DNA of 64,000 nt from Companilactobacillus heilongjiangensis (GTDB taxonomy: Bacteria; Bacillota; Bacilli; Lactobacillales; Lactobacillaceae), in the NCBI RefSeq assembly GCF_000831645.3, contig NZ_CP012559.1, positions 992,001 through 1,056,000 of the forward strand, read 5' to 3'. This document shows positions 45,889 to 54,078 of the stretch, piece by piece. Position 1 is the stretch's first letter. Each line of letters starts with the position of its first letter. The position numbers and the translations under genes are program-made. The notes beneath the pieces are model-generated. The model saw only the letters and a list, made by a program, of their open reading frames with translations, was not told where the DNA came from and did no database searches.

Positions 45889-45916
45889 TTGATATACGGG
45901 GAATTACACATATAAT
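45889..45916 (+). promoter_or_regulatory. Promoter of mazEF
   Basis: TTGATA (45889-45894), 16 bases, perfect TATAAT (45911-45916), 27 bases before the mazE start. Confidence 0.7.
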
Positions 45917-45942
45917 TACAATACGATGAGAGGAGAATAGTC

Positions 45943-46179
45943 ATGACTGTTAAAACACGTAAACAAGGCAATTCAATAATGATCGCAGTACCTTCACAAT
46001 TTAAGATTGGTGAGAATGTTGAATACAATCCAGTTTTGGATGATAACGGAGTACTGTCTTTTGTTCCGGTGCACAAAAATTTATTTGATCAACATCCTGA
46101 ATATGATTTAAGGTCTGCGATTAAGTCCATGAATATCGGTGATAACGGTAAGGCTGTTGGTAAAGAGAATGTCTGGTAA
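45943..46179 (+). CDS. mazE: MazE-like antitoxin (AbrB/SpoVT fold)
   Basis: 78-residue antitoxin: an N-terminal AbrB-type DNA-binding domain (TVKTRKQGNSIMIAVPSQF) and a C-terminal tail (PEYDLRSAIKSMNIGDNGKA) expected to wrap around the toxin. It would neutralise MazF and repress the operon. AGAGGAGAA precedes ATG 45943. It overlaps mazF by 11 bases, so the two are translationally coupled. Confidence 0.88.
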   Translation: MTVKTRKQGNSIMIAVPSQFKIGENVEYNPVLDDNGVLSFVPVHKNLFDQHPEYDLRSAIKSMNIGDNGKAVGKENVW

Positions 46180-46537
46180 TGATGATTCCCCAAAACAAGG
46201 TGATATTGTTTGGATAGATGCTGAACCACATGCTGGTCATGAATATGGTGGTCATGATTCTAAAGACAATATTCGTAGACCGATGTTAGTTATTAGTTCT
46301 GATACGTATAATAGGAGAACAGGTATGATTACTGGTTTTCCGATTACATTTAAAATACCAACAGATTTTTATGCTTCTTTGAAGTTAAAAAATGATAAAA
46401 TTCATGGATATATAATTCTTAGTAATTTATTAGGTTATGACTTTTCTGCAAGACGTGGGAAAGTTGTTAGTCATGTGAATAAACAGTTAAAAGAACAGGC
46501 TCTGAGTGCGATAAGAGATATTTTTTCTGTTTATTGA
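46169..46537 (+). CDS. mazF: MazF/PemK-type endoribonuclease toxin
   Basis: 122-residue toxin that cleaves mRNA at short sequence motifs. PKQGDIVWIDAEPHAGHE near the start with RRPMLVISSDTYNRRTGMI and the C-terminal LSNLLGYDFSARRGKVV are family motifs. The start at ATG 46169 inside mazE is chosen; a longer frame to 46139 runs into mazE without a ribosome site. All usual elements look intact, so it appears functional. Confidence 0.9.
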   Translation: MSGNDDSPKQGDIVWIDAEPHAGHEYGGHDSKDNIRRPMLVISSDTYNRRTGMITGFPITFKIPTDFYASLKLKNDKIHGYIILSNLLGYDFSARRGKVVSHVNKQLKEQALSAIRDIFSVY

Positions 46538-46559
46538 ATATTAAGATTGTTCATCTTTT

Positions 46560-46609
46560 GATGTGTTCCCCAAGTTTAAGTTAAACTTGGGAAGTACACA
46601 TCTTTTTTA
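46560..46609 (+). terminator. Terminator after mazF
   Basis: GATGTG...CACATC enclosing a perfect CCAAGTTT-AAACTTGG stem, then TTTTTT. Confidence 0.8.
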
Positions 46610-46692
46610 TAGTTGTTTGGAGCATCTTGTTTATTTTTAATATGAAATATAAAAAATGGCAAGTTGTATACTTCACCATTAAATAGCTAATA

Positions 46693-46920
46693 ATGAACGA
46701 AGCAGCAAAGAATAAAAACGAAATCTCTGAATTTTTTAGATCATTCTTCGATCGCAATAAGTAATTAATGCATATTTTTTAGACTAGAAGTATCAATGAT
46801 GATTACAAAACAGAGTGGGTAGTTGCTGGATTAAAGAGTGATGACACACTATTTTCTTTACACGGATTTGATTTTTATCAATTTGTAAGATTGTTGATTT
46901 ATAAAGTTGTTATTGAGTAA
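46693..46920 (+). pseudogene. Decayed paralogue of the NTF2-like gene at 42504
   Basis: One frame read through two stops (TAA 46762-46764, TAG 46780-46782) aligns with residues 45-121 of the 42504 protein: NKNEISEFFRSFFDRN against NKSEIADFFRSFFGRN, then TEWVVAGLKSDDTLFSLHGF against TEWVVAGLKSDGSLFSLHGF. The first 44 residues are missing and a short deletion removes the DDAGK region near the end. Clearly a dead duplicate. Confidence 0.9.
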
Positions 46921-46982
46921 TTAAATAAGATCCAATACCTAGATGATTGATGGGTTCTTTCTTAAACCTGGTTAGTAAAAAT

Positions 46983-47037
46983 AAAAGAAGTTGTTTTCTA
47001 CTTGATTGGTTAATCAAGAGGAAAACAACTTCTTTTT
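46983..47037. terminator. Strong bidirectional hairpin
   Basis: AAAAGAAGTTGTTTTC paired with GAAAACAACTTCTTTT, with an inner TTGATT...AATCAA stem; T run on the + strand. It may end transcription of the pseudogene or of the reverse gene downstream. Confidence 0.75.
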
Positions 47038-47149
47038 GACTATCTCCTTTATGAAGGCACAAATGGTACTAAATCAAGTTAAGTATTTCTGTTAAAAAGG
47101 CCCAGCGGGATAACCTTATAACCAAATGTAAGAAAGAACCAATTCTTTT

Positions 47150-48106
47150 CTAAGCTTCTTTTTTTATAGGCAACCAAAATAGATGATGATCAACTTGAAA
47201 GTGTAAGTTAAATTCATGTTTATCTAGTTCTTCGCCATCCATTTGTCCAAATTGTTTGGGCGTATTACGAAGTGTGAAGTCGTTTCGTTCAATATGCCAA
47301 ACGTTCTTATCTTGTAAATGGGAGCCGTCCGTTAACAATTTACTCAAAAGTTTTACAAAAGTCATGCCGGTAATCTTTTTAACAATCACCAAATTTAGAT
47401 GATGATTGAATGGATTGGCTGTTGGATCAATCGCAAAGCCACCGCCAAAGTAGGGATGATTAGTTGCGACAACAATATAAGCTGAACCGAAATGTTTCTG
47501 CTTTTGTCCGTAGTCCACATCCAATACGAAAGCAGGTTGACGTTTGACAGCTTTTAGCAGATTAGTTAAGTAGGAGAGTGTACCGAGTCGCAATTTATTT
47601 AGAAATTCTTTACGCGCTGAGTGATTGGTATAGTAAACGGTACTGGCATCAAAGCCGATACCAATATTATTAATGAAATAATGGGAAAAAGTTGGTCCAG
47701 TTGCTTTACCAATATCAATTTTTCGAGGTTGTTCCAGTGACAAGATAGATTGCATCAAAGTAACCGGATTTTTGATTTTCAATTTGATTCCGCGGCTAAA
47801 GTCATTTCCTGAACCTCCGGGAATATACCCTAAAGGAGTGTCAGGATAGTTGGATTCCTTAACGCCATTCACACACTGATTGAGTGTACCGTCGCCGCCA
47901 ATGACGACAATTTTAACATTAGGAGTTTGCTGATTAGCTAATTCCTTGGCAATTCTGACACCATCGCCATCTTTTTTTGTTAAGTGAATCTCATAGTCTA
48001 AACTGATTTGGTCAAGAAAGTTTGTTACTTTCTTACAAGCATTTTTGGCATGTCCATTACCAGCATGATAGTTGAGAATTATTTCAATTTTCGTTGTTTT
48101 AGTCAT
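47150..48106 (-). CDS. Diacylglycerol kinase family lipid kinase
   Basis: Phosphorylates diacylglycerol or a related lipid at the membrane. It has 318 residues. The nucleotide loop GGDGTLNQCVNGV is near residue 62, with PLGYIPGGSGNDFSRGI after it; the C-terminal domain carries the metal-site region. Starting at ATG 48106 (KTTKIEIILNYHAGNGHA) fits the family and has AAAGG upstream. The frame is open 38 codons further into repeat L, which is spurious. DgkB or YegS-like assignment cannot be settled here. Confidence 0.9.
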   Translation of the reverse strand: MTKTTKIEIILNYHAGNGHAKNACKKVTNFLDQISLDYEIHLTKKDGDGVRIAKELANQQTPNVKIVVIGGDGTLNQCVNGVKESNYPDTPLGYIPGGSGNDFSRGIKLKIKNPVTLMQSILSLEQPRKIDIGKATGPTFSHYFINNIGIGFDASTVYYTNHSARKEFLNKLRLGTLSYLTNLLKAVKRQPAFVLDVDYGQKQKHFGSAYIVVATNHPYFGGGFAIDPTANPFNHHLNLVIVKKITGMTFVKLLSKLLTDGSHLQDKNVWHIERNDFTLRNTPKQFGQMDGEELDKHEFNLHFQVDHHLFWLPIKKEA

Positions 48107-48128
48107 TTTAAATACCTTTAATTTGGAT

Positions 48129-48191
48129 GACGTCTCCGGGGTTGCGAGTATACATTTGCTTTGCGAACGAATACTTGCAGCTCTTTCGACT
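48129..48191 (+). repeat. Short repeat, copy L (forward, unpaired)
   Basis: Ends GACGTCTCCGG and CTCTTTCGACT match the forward family ends, with a weak outer stem (TTGCGAGTAT with ATACTTGCAG) and no inner hairpins. Followed by an AT-rich tail sharing TACTTTAAAGTA (48206-48217) with the tail before copy Q (61566-61577). Confidence 0.65.
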
Positions 48192-48270
48192 GATTTATAT
48201 ATAATTACTTTAAAGTACAATTATATAACTAAGTTCATAATAAAAAAACGTGGGCTGAAAGAGGCCAAAA

Positions 48271-48300
48271 CAAAAAAAAGAAGATCAAATGATCTTCTTT
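48271..48300 (-). terminator. Terminator of rpoY-rnjA (minus strand)
   Basis: On the minus strand AAAGAAGATCA-TTTGATCTTCTTT followed by a T run, directly after the rnjA stop. Confidence 0.85.
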
Positions 48301-49990
48301 AGATTGAAGTTCCTATTAACATTGGTAGAATAACAGGATTTCTAGCTGTACGTTTGTACAAGAATTCTTGTAATCCTTCAATAATGACACGTTTTAAAGT
48401 AGCTTCTGTAACTTTTTCATCTTCTTCGTCGAAGGTATTCTTGATCAAGTGGAAAACACGTTTTTGTGCTTGGTTGATCAATTCACCAGACTCACGCATG
48501 TAGACGAATCCACGTGACAAGATATCTGGTCCTGCTAAGACGATATGTTTTTGATAATCGATTGTAGCTACGACGACAACCATTCCTTCTTCGGAAAGAA
48601 CTTGACGGTCGTGAATAACAACGTTACCGATATCACCAACGCCCTTACCATCGACGTAAACATCGCCAGCAGGGAAGTGACCAGCTACATGAGCTGTATC
48701 TTTTGTAAGTGCTAGAACATCACCGTTTTCCAATAGGAAGGAGTGATCTTGTGGCACGTCACACAATTCAGCTAATTCAGTGTGAATCTTCAACATTCTG
48801 TATTCACCGTGAATTGGCATGAAGAACTTAGGCTTCATTAAACGAAGCATCAATTCTTGTTCCTCTTGACCACCGTGACCAGAAGCATGGATGTTGTTAA
48901 CTTTACCATGAATAACTTCGGCACCAGCTTCAGAAAGTTGGTTGATCAAGTGGTTAACACTGATTGTGTTACCAGGGATAGGGTTACTTGAGAAAATAAC
49001 CGTGTCGCCTGGTTGAACAGTAATTTGTCTGTGAGTACCGTTAGCGATACGACTCAAGGCAGCTAATGGTTCACCCTGTGATCCAGTACATAGAATCAAA
49101 GTTTCATTAGCAGGTGTCTTGTTCAAAGCATGTGGGTCAATCAACATGTCGTCAGGGATATTTAAGTATCCTAGTTCGCGACCATTTTCGATTGCACCTT
49201 CCATACTTCGTCCAAAGACCGCAATTTTACGTCCTTGTTGAATCGCAGCATCCACAGCTTGAGAAATACGGTAAATATTTGAAGCAAAGGTAGCAAAAAT
49301 GATACGACCTTGAATTGTTTCAAAGATTTGGTGGATTGTTAAACCAACGGAACGTTCTGACTTAGAAAAAGTTGGGATTTCAGCGTTTGTACTATCTGAT
49401 AGGAGACATAAAACACCTTTAGCACCAAGTGCAGCCATCTTTTGTAAGTTAGGGGAAGGTAATCCGGCAACTGGAGTTAAGTCAAACTTAAAATCACCAG
49501 TTTCAACAATGATTCCTTGAGGTGTATGAACAGCAATACCTAAGGTATCAGGGATTGAGTGAGTTGTTCTAAAGAATGAAACACTTGTCTTAGGGAATTT
49601 GATAACATCATCTTCGTGTAAGACGTGCATTTCAGTTGTTCTTAGTAAGCCGTGTTCTTCCAATTTACCCTTAATCAATGCACATGCTAGTGGACCGGCA
49701 TAAACTGGAATATTGGGAAGCTGTTGGAGAAGATAAGGGATACCACCAATATGATCTTCGTGACCATGGGTGATAAATAGACCCTTAATCTTGTCTTTGT
49801 TTTCTACTAAGTAACTGTAATCGGAAATGACATAGTCAATTCCTAGAAGTTCGTCTTCTGGAAATTTAATTCCGGCATCAATAACGATTAATTCGTCTTG
49901 ATATTGAACTCCGTACATATTTTTACCGATTTCGCCAAGGCCCCCGATGGCAAAAACAGCAACTTCATTATTTTTTACTTTAAACGACAT
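48299..49990 (-). CDS. rnjA: Ribonuclease J
   Basis: Metallo-beta-lactamase ribonuclease with 5'-3' exo- and endonuclease activity, central to mRNA decay and rRNA maturation. It has 563 residues. The metal motif [10 protein letters not shown] is near residue 75, LSDSTNAE and ASGHGGQEE are further conserved sites. Pairing with rpoY just upstream is the RNase J1 arrangement of Bacillus, hence rnjA. Confidence 0.95.
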   Translation of the reverse strand: MSFKVKNNEVAVFAIGGLGEIGKNMYGVQYQDELIVIDAGIKFPEDELLGIDYVISDYSYLVENKDKIKGLFITHGHEDHIGGIPYLLQQLPNIPVYAGPLACALIKGKLEEHGLLRTTEMHVLHEDDVIKFPKTSVSFFRTTHSIPDTLGIAVHTPQGIIVETGDFKFDLTPVAGLPSPNLQKMAALGAKGVLCLLSDSTNAEIPTFSKSERSVGLTIHQIFETIQGRIIFATFASNIYRISQAVDAAIQQGRKIAVFGRSMEGAIENGRELGYLNIPDDMLIDPHALNKTPANETLILCTGSQGEPLAALSRIANGTHRQITVQPGDTVIFSSNPIPGNTISVNHLINQLSEAGAEVIHGKVNNIHASGHGGQEEQELMLRLMKPKFFMPIHGEYRMLKIHTELAELCDVPQDHSFLLENGDVLALTKDTAHVAGHFPAGDVYVDGKGVGDIGNVVIHDRQVLSEEGMVVVVATIDYQKHIVLAGPDILSRGFVYMRESGELINQAQKRVFHLIKNTFDEEDEKVTEATLKRVIIEGLQEFLYKRTARNPVILPMLIGTSI

Positions 49991-49993
49991 TAA

Positions 49994-50206
49994 TTAAAAC
50001 TCCGTCATTTTAAAATCAGGGCTCTTCTTCTCGTACTCTAAGTGCTTTTCGTCGAGTTCCTGAATAAATTCAATTTCGTAGTTAGTGTTATTTTCAACTG
50101 CTTGACGTGCCTCAATACTTGAAGCAGCATCCATGTAAAGTGAATGTGTAAATTCACGACGGGGGTTATCTAGTTCACTTGTTTGATATAAAACTTTATA
50201 AATCAA
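49994..50206 (-). CDS. rpoY: RNA polymerase epsilon subunit RpoY
   Basis: Small auxiliary RNA polymerase subunit (70 residues) of Firmicutes, formerly DUF1447. The sequence MIYKVLYQ...RREFTHSLYMDA...YEIEFIQELDEKHLEYE is typical. It lies 3 bases before rnjA in the usual operon. Confidence 0.93.
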   Translation of the reverse strand: MIYKVLYQTSELDNPRREFTHSLYMDAASSIEARQAVENNTNYEIEFIQELDEKHLEYEKKSPDFKMTEF

Positions 50207-50302
50207 TATTAAATTTCTCCTTTAATCGAATTAAATGAAACAAGTCAGTTTCATTTGACGTTTTTTTCCAGTCCATTTGTGCAGTAATCAATAGATAGCA
50301 CA

Positions 50303-50311
50303 ATTCTACCA
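50303..50311 (-). promoter_or_regulatory. Extended -10 promoter of rpoY-rnjA
   Basis: Minus strand TGGTAGAAT, about 95 bases before the rpoY start. The leader between them contains an AAATGAAAC...GTTTCATTT hairpin (50233-50257). Confidence 0.45.
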
Positions 50312-50343
50312 TATCTAATAGGGTAAGTATACTTACAACGGTA

Positions 50344-50904
50344 TTACGAAATAACGACTGTACTTGGGTCGATATCAAATGGTGCAGTCTTACTAATCTT
50401 GTCGTAGTATAAGTGGCCATTTAAGTGGTCAATTTCGTGTTGGCAAACGATAGCAGGGTAATCTCTAACACGTAATGTTTGTGAGTTACCTTCAAAGTCA
50501 TCATATTTAATAGTAATGCGATCAGCACGTGGTACAAAACCAGGGACATCCTTATCAACTGAAAGACAACCTTCACCTTCAGACAAAGCAGCTCTTTGAA
50601 CTGAGTTTCTGGTGATAACAGGATTGATCAACGTAATTTTAAGTAGAGGCTTGTCAGGGTCATCTTCATTAGGAACCAAAACACTAGCCATCATTTCTGA
50701 AACGCCAACTTGAGGAGCAGCTAAACCAACACCAGCACGTAGTTGATGTTTTTCAGCGTATTCTTCATCTTGACTCTTAACTAAATATTCCATCATGTTG
50801 GCAGCTAGAGCTTTATCTTCTTCACTCAGTGGAAATTGAACCTTTTGAGCAACTTTTCTTAAAACGGGATCGCCATCACGGACGATATCTTTCATAAAAT
50901 ACAT
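50344..50904 (-). CDS. def: Peptide deformylase
   Basis: Removes the formyl group from N-terminal methionine of new proteins. It has 186 residues. Motif 1 GVGLAAPQVG, motif 2 EGCLSV (metal cysteine) and motif 3 QHEIDHLNG (metal histidines) are intact. ATG 50904 is set by GGAGG about 6 bases upstream; the frame runs on to 50952 without support. It lies divergent from the D-lactate dehydrogenase gene across repeats M and N. Confidence 0.96.
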   Translation of the reverse strand: MYFMKDIVRDGDPVLRKVAQKVQFPLSEEDKALAANMMEYLVKSQDEEYAEKHQLRAGVGLAAPQVGVSEMMASVLVPNEDDPDKPLLKITLINPVITRNSVQRAALSEGEGCLSVDKDVPGFVPRADRITIKYDDFEGNSQTLRVRDYPAIVCQHEIDHLNGHLYYDKISKTAPFDIDPSTVVIS

Positions 50905-51044
50905 AGTTTCCTCCAAATGTTTAATTGTACAAAAATACCTTAGTATATCCATTATAGATTATTTTTCTCTGAAAATAGAAATAAATGACAAAATTTTTGA
51001 TGGTTTTGTTAAAGAAAACGTTAACAAAGGGCGATTTTAAATAT

Positions 51045-51226
51045 GCCGCTTCCGGCTGTACGAAATTGAAGCCTGCTGTGCGACCGATTCGAGCCAAGGT
51101 CTCGAATCTCGATTTTGAGCTTTGCATAAACCGCAAACCTCAAAATACGTCGGTGGGGTAAGAGTGGAAATTCGCCACTCTAACGCCACCTGCACTGCTG
51201 GTTTCAATTTCATACAGCCGGAAGCT
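51045..51226 (+). repeat. Structured intergenic repeat, copy M (forward)
   Basis: Full-length. Outer arms 51048-51070 and 51203-51225 pair over 23 bases with one G-T change. Its GATTCGAG...CTCGAATC hairpin differs from copy D by a compensated pair. AAATAT before its left end pairs with ATATTT after copy N. Confidence 0.87.
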
Positions 51227-51462
51227 AGGTCCTTTCTTGATGTTTAGTTTATTGAATAGCTTCTACTTATATTATAAGAATTGATTTTAATTTGTACTAA
51301 CGGAAGCCTGATTAAATTCTAAATGAAGTAAAAGTATCAAGTTAAGTCAGAATGAAGGTAAATTCGGTTATTAAATAATTTTGTTTATGTTATACGTGTG
51401 GTTCTGGTTGATAGCTTATTGGAAATATTAGAATTAAGTATATTTTAGTTTCCAAGTTGGAT

Positions 51463-51494
51463 GAACATAAAAGCAATTGAATACTTTTATGTTC
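51463..51494. repeat. Inverted repeat in the M/N spacer
   Basis: GAACATAAAAG (51463-51473) and CTTTTATGTTC (51484-51494), perfect 11-bp arms. The right arm also occurs before copy C, so this AT-rich part seems to belong to the element. Confidence 0.65.
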
Positions 51495-51512
51495 AGTTAA
51501 TATGGATTAATT

Positions 51513-51706
51513 AGTCGGAAGAGCTGGGAAATATTTGTGTGCCGTGGTAGTGGTATAAGTACGGGAAGTTCTTCCCGTACTTATACCACCGGGCGTGTTT
51601 GGAGACTTGACGAACTCGGTCAAGGCTTCAAACCGAGGTTCGAGACCGCACTTTGGCTCGGACCGGTCCGCACAGCTTGAGAATATTTCCCAGCTCTGGA
51701 GACGGC
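51513..51706 (-). repeat. Structured intergenic repeat, copy N (reverse)
   Basis: Full-length, the clearest copy. AGAGCTGGGAAATATT outer arms at both ends; a perfect 19-bp hairpin at 51550-51568/51571-51589; a GTTTGGAG..CTTGAC/GTCAAG..CTTCAAAC hairpin; and GGTTCGAGACC...GGCTCGGACC. Ends AGTCGGAAG and GGAGACGGC. Paired with copy M. Confidence 0.9.
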
Positions 51707-51726
51707 ATATTTCATAGGTTATATCT

Positions 51727-51756
51727 TTGTGATAATAATGGCTAAGATGCTAAAAT
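51727..51756 (+). promoter_or_regulatory. Promoter of D-lactate dehydrogenase gene
   Basis: TTGTGA (51727-51732), 18 bases, TAAAAT (51751-51756) with upstream TGC. It starts 20 bases after repeat N and leaves a leader of about 60 bases. Confidence 0.5.
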
Positions 51757-51822
51757 ATTAGGTGTATATGTTACCGATTTCATAAGGTTACATAAAAATG
51801 CGTATCATTGGAGGCTAGCTAG

Positions 51823-52821
51823 ATGAAGTTAATTGATTTTGGTGTCAGAGAAGATGAGAAACCGTACATTCAGGAGTGGTCAAAGGATAATGACGTTGAA
51901 GTAAAAATTGTCACGGATCTTTTGACACCTGAAACAGTCAAAATGGCACAGGGATACGATGGAATCGTTGCTTATCAACAATTGCCATATGATGAAAAAA
52001 TTTTTGACACGATGAATGAATATGGGATTCATGTTATTTCATTACGAAATGTTGGTGTCGATAATGTTCCTATTGAAGCTTTGAAAAAGAATAATATTCG
52101 TTTAACAAATGTCCCAAGTTATTCACCTGAAGCAATCGCTGAATATTCAGTTACTGGTTTGATGGCTCTTTTGAGAAACATGAAACATATGATTAGAAAG
52201 GTTGATCAACATGATTTCCGTTGGGTACCTGACATTGGTCGCGAGTTAAATCAGTTGACTGTTGGTGTCGCTGGTACCGGAAGAATTGGTCAAGCAGCAA
52301 TTAAAATTTATCAAGGATTTGGCGCAAAAGTCATCGCTTTCGATAAATTTCACAATTCCGAACTTGAAAAACAAGGACTTTATGTTGACAGTCTTGACAC
52401 ATTATTGAAGGAATCAGATGTTGTAACATTGCATATTCCTAGCTTGGGCAAGGGTCACACAGTTATCAACAGCCAGTCGATTTCAGAAATGAAAGACGAT
52501 GCTATCGTGATAAATACAGCCCGTGGCGACTTGATTAATACCAAAGATCTCTATGAAGCAGTAGCCTCAGGCAAGCTATATGGTGCTGTTTTGGATGTTT
52601 ATGAAAACGAAGTAGGAATCTTTAACTCAGACTTAACTGACGAAGAGTTCTCAGATGAATTATTGGAATTAGTTATTAAGAGTCCAAGATTCATTCTAAC
52701 GCCACACATCGCCTTTTATACGACTAAAGCAGTTAAGAATATGGCGACGATTTCCTTGAATTCAATGGTCGATGAACTCAAGAATGGCACGTCTGAAAAT
52801 GAAATTGATTTAAATAAATAG
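51823..52821 (+). CDS. ldhD: D-lactate dehydrogenase (D-2-hydroxyacid dehydrogenase)
   Basis: NAD-dependent reduction of pyruvate to D-lactate, regenerating NAD in fermentation. It has 332 residues, the usual length. NAD fold motif VGVAGTGRIGQ near residue 150; catalytic residues in NTARGDL (Arg), DVYENE (Glu) and TPHIAFYT (His). The sequence DFGVREDEKPYIQEW and LRNVGVDNV are typical of lactobacillar D-LDH rather than other hydroxyacid dehydrogenases. GGAGGC lies 8-10 bases before ATG 51823. Confidence 0.93.
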   Translation: MKLIDFGVREDEKPYIQEWSKDNDVEVKIVTDLLTPETVKMAQGYDGIVAYQQLPYDEKIFDTMNEYGIHVISLRNVGVDNVPIEALKKNNIRLTNVPSYSPEAIAEYSVTGLMALLRNMKHMIRKVDQHDFRWVPDIGRELNQLTVGVAGTGRIGQAAIKIYQGFGAKVIAFDKFHNSELEKQGLYVDSLDTLLKESDVVTLHIPSLGKGHTVINSQSISEMKDDAIVINTARGDLINTKDLYEAVASGKLYGAVLDVYENEVGIFNSDLTDEEFSDELLELVIKSPRFILTPHIAFYTTKAVKNMATISLNSMVDELKNGTSENEIDLNK

Positions 52822-52878
52822 TTAGTTTTTTCACAATCTTGGTTTAAAATTTTTTTGATTGCGGAATGCCCAAACTAC

Positions 52879-52906
52879 TTGTTTTTTAGCAGATCAATGA
52901 TAGACT
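52879..52906 (+). promoter_or_regulatory. Promoter of the pdh operon
   Basis: TTGTTT (52879-52884), 16 bases, TAGACT (52901-52906) with upstream TGA (extended -10). Weak by score but well placed. Confidence 0.4.
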
Positions 52907-52915
52907 AAAATTATA

Positions 52916-52929
52916 TGAAAGCCCTTACA
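52916..52929 (+). promoter_or_regulatory. Candidate catabolite-response element (CcpA site)
   Basis: TGAAAGCCCTTACA matches the cre consensus TGWAANCGNTNWCA at all positions except C for the central G. It lies at the expected start of the pdh transcript, where CcpA would block transcription. Confidence 0.45.
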
Positions 52930-52972
52930 ATATTCACAAGGGATGAGTTTTTTTATGAAAGGACTGTGAAGA

Positions 52973-54076
52973 ATGGCAAATAAACCAATTGTTGATTTTG
53001 AAGCGCTTAAAAATAACTTATCAAATGTTTCAAAGCCTATTCAAGTTTTGAATGAAAATGCTGAAATAACAGATCAAGAGATCTTTGATACTTTTTCAGA
53101 TGATGATTTAGTTGAGTTCATGAAGAAGATGGTTTGGGAGCGTGCATTACACGAACAAACAATGAACTTTTCACGTCAAGGACGGATGGGATTCTATGCA
53201 CCAACTGAAGGTGAAGAGGCTTCAGAGATGGGGACTGTTTTGGCAATGAAGAAACAAGATTATTTGTTGCCCGCTTATCGTGATGTTCCACAATTGATTC
53301 AACACGGTGCTACCGTAACTGAAGCATATCTTTGGTCAAGAGGTCACGTTGTTGGAAACAAGTTCAAAGCTCGTTCAATGATGCCTCAAATTATTATCGG
53401 TGCGGCTTATGTTGAAGCCGCCGGTGTTGGACTAGGAATCAAGAAGAACAAAGAAGAAGATACAATTGCTTTCACATATACAGGTGATGGTGGTACTTCT
53501 CAAGGTGATAGTTATGAAGGAATGAATTTTGCCGGAGCTTATCAAGCACCAGTACTTTTCATTGTTCAAAATAATGGTTTCGCCATTTCTACACCACGTG
53601 TTAAGCAAACAGCTGCTCCAACATTAGCTCAAAAGGCTGTTGCGGCAGGTATTCCTAGTGTGCAAGTTGATGGAATGGATATTCTCGCTTGTTATGCTGT
53701 TGCTAAAGCTGCTCGTGATTACATGGTTGCTGGCAATGGTCCAGTCTTAATTGAAACTTTGACATATCGTTTCGGAGCTCACTCAAGTGCGGGTGATGAT
53801 CCTAAACGTTACAGAACTAAGGATCAAGAACAACCTTGGTTTGAAAAGGATCCATTGATTCGTTTGAGAAAAGTTCTTGAAGATAAGGGACTTTGGTCAG
53901 AAGAACAAGAAGATAAATTAGTTGATGAGTACAAAGCTTCATTTAAGGAAGCCATCAAGGAAGCTGACGAAGTTCCTGCTGATAAAGTTTCCGACATGTT
54001 GAAACGTACATTCGAAATTCCAACTCCAGAAATGAGACAAGAGATTGATAAATTTGAAGCAAAGGAGTCGAAGTAA
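52973..54076 (+). CDS. pdhA: Pyruvate dehydrogenase E1 component, alpha subunit
   Basis: Thiamine-diphosphate subunit that decarboxylates pyruvate, together with the beta subunit. It has 367 residues. The ThDP-binding motif GDGGTSQGDSYEGMNFAGAY...NN is at about residues 175-205. RGQ-like sequences are replaced by ARSMMPQ around the substrate channel. First gene of the pdhABCD operon, 2 bases before pdhB. Control may include the cre-like site. Confidence 0.95.
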   Translation: MANKPIVDFEALKNNLSNVSKPIQVLNENAEITDQEIFDTFSDDDLVEFMKKMVWERALHEQTMNFSRQGRMGFYAPTEGEEASEMGTVLAMKKQDYLLPAYRDVPQLIQHGATVTEAYLWSRGHVVGNKFKARSMMPQIIIGAAYVEAAGVGLGIKKNKEEDTIAFTYTGDGGTSQGDSYEGMNFAGAYQAPVLFIVQNNGFAISTPRVKQTAAPTLAQKAVAAGIPSVQVDGMDILACYAVAKAARDYMVAGNGPVLIETLTYRFGAHSSAGDDPKRYRTKDQEQPWFEKDPLIRLRKVLEDKGLWSEEQEDKLVDEYKASFKEAIKEADEVPADKVSDMLKRTFEIPTPEMRQEIDKFEAKESK

Positions 54077-54078
54077 AA

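Noticed and set aside
46940-46965. GATTGATGGGTTCTTTCT resembling a T-box terminator 3' arm
   Set aside because: No T-box core or matching 5' arm nearby.
46953-47140. 12-base inverted repeat (GGTTCTTTCTTA and TAAGAAAGAACC) as insertion-sequence ends
   Set aside because: No transposase frame between them and no target duplication; could be chance in AT-rich DNA.
48107-48220. N-terminal extension of the lipid kinase gene
   Set aside because: It runs through repeat L; the family start is at 48106 with its own ribosome site.
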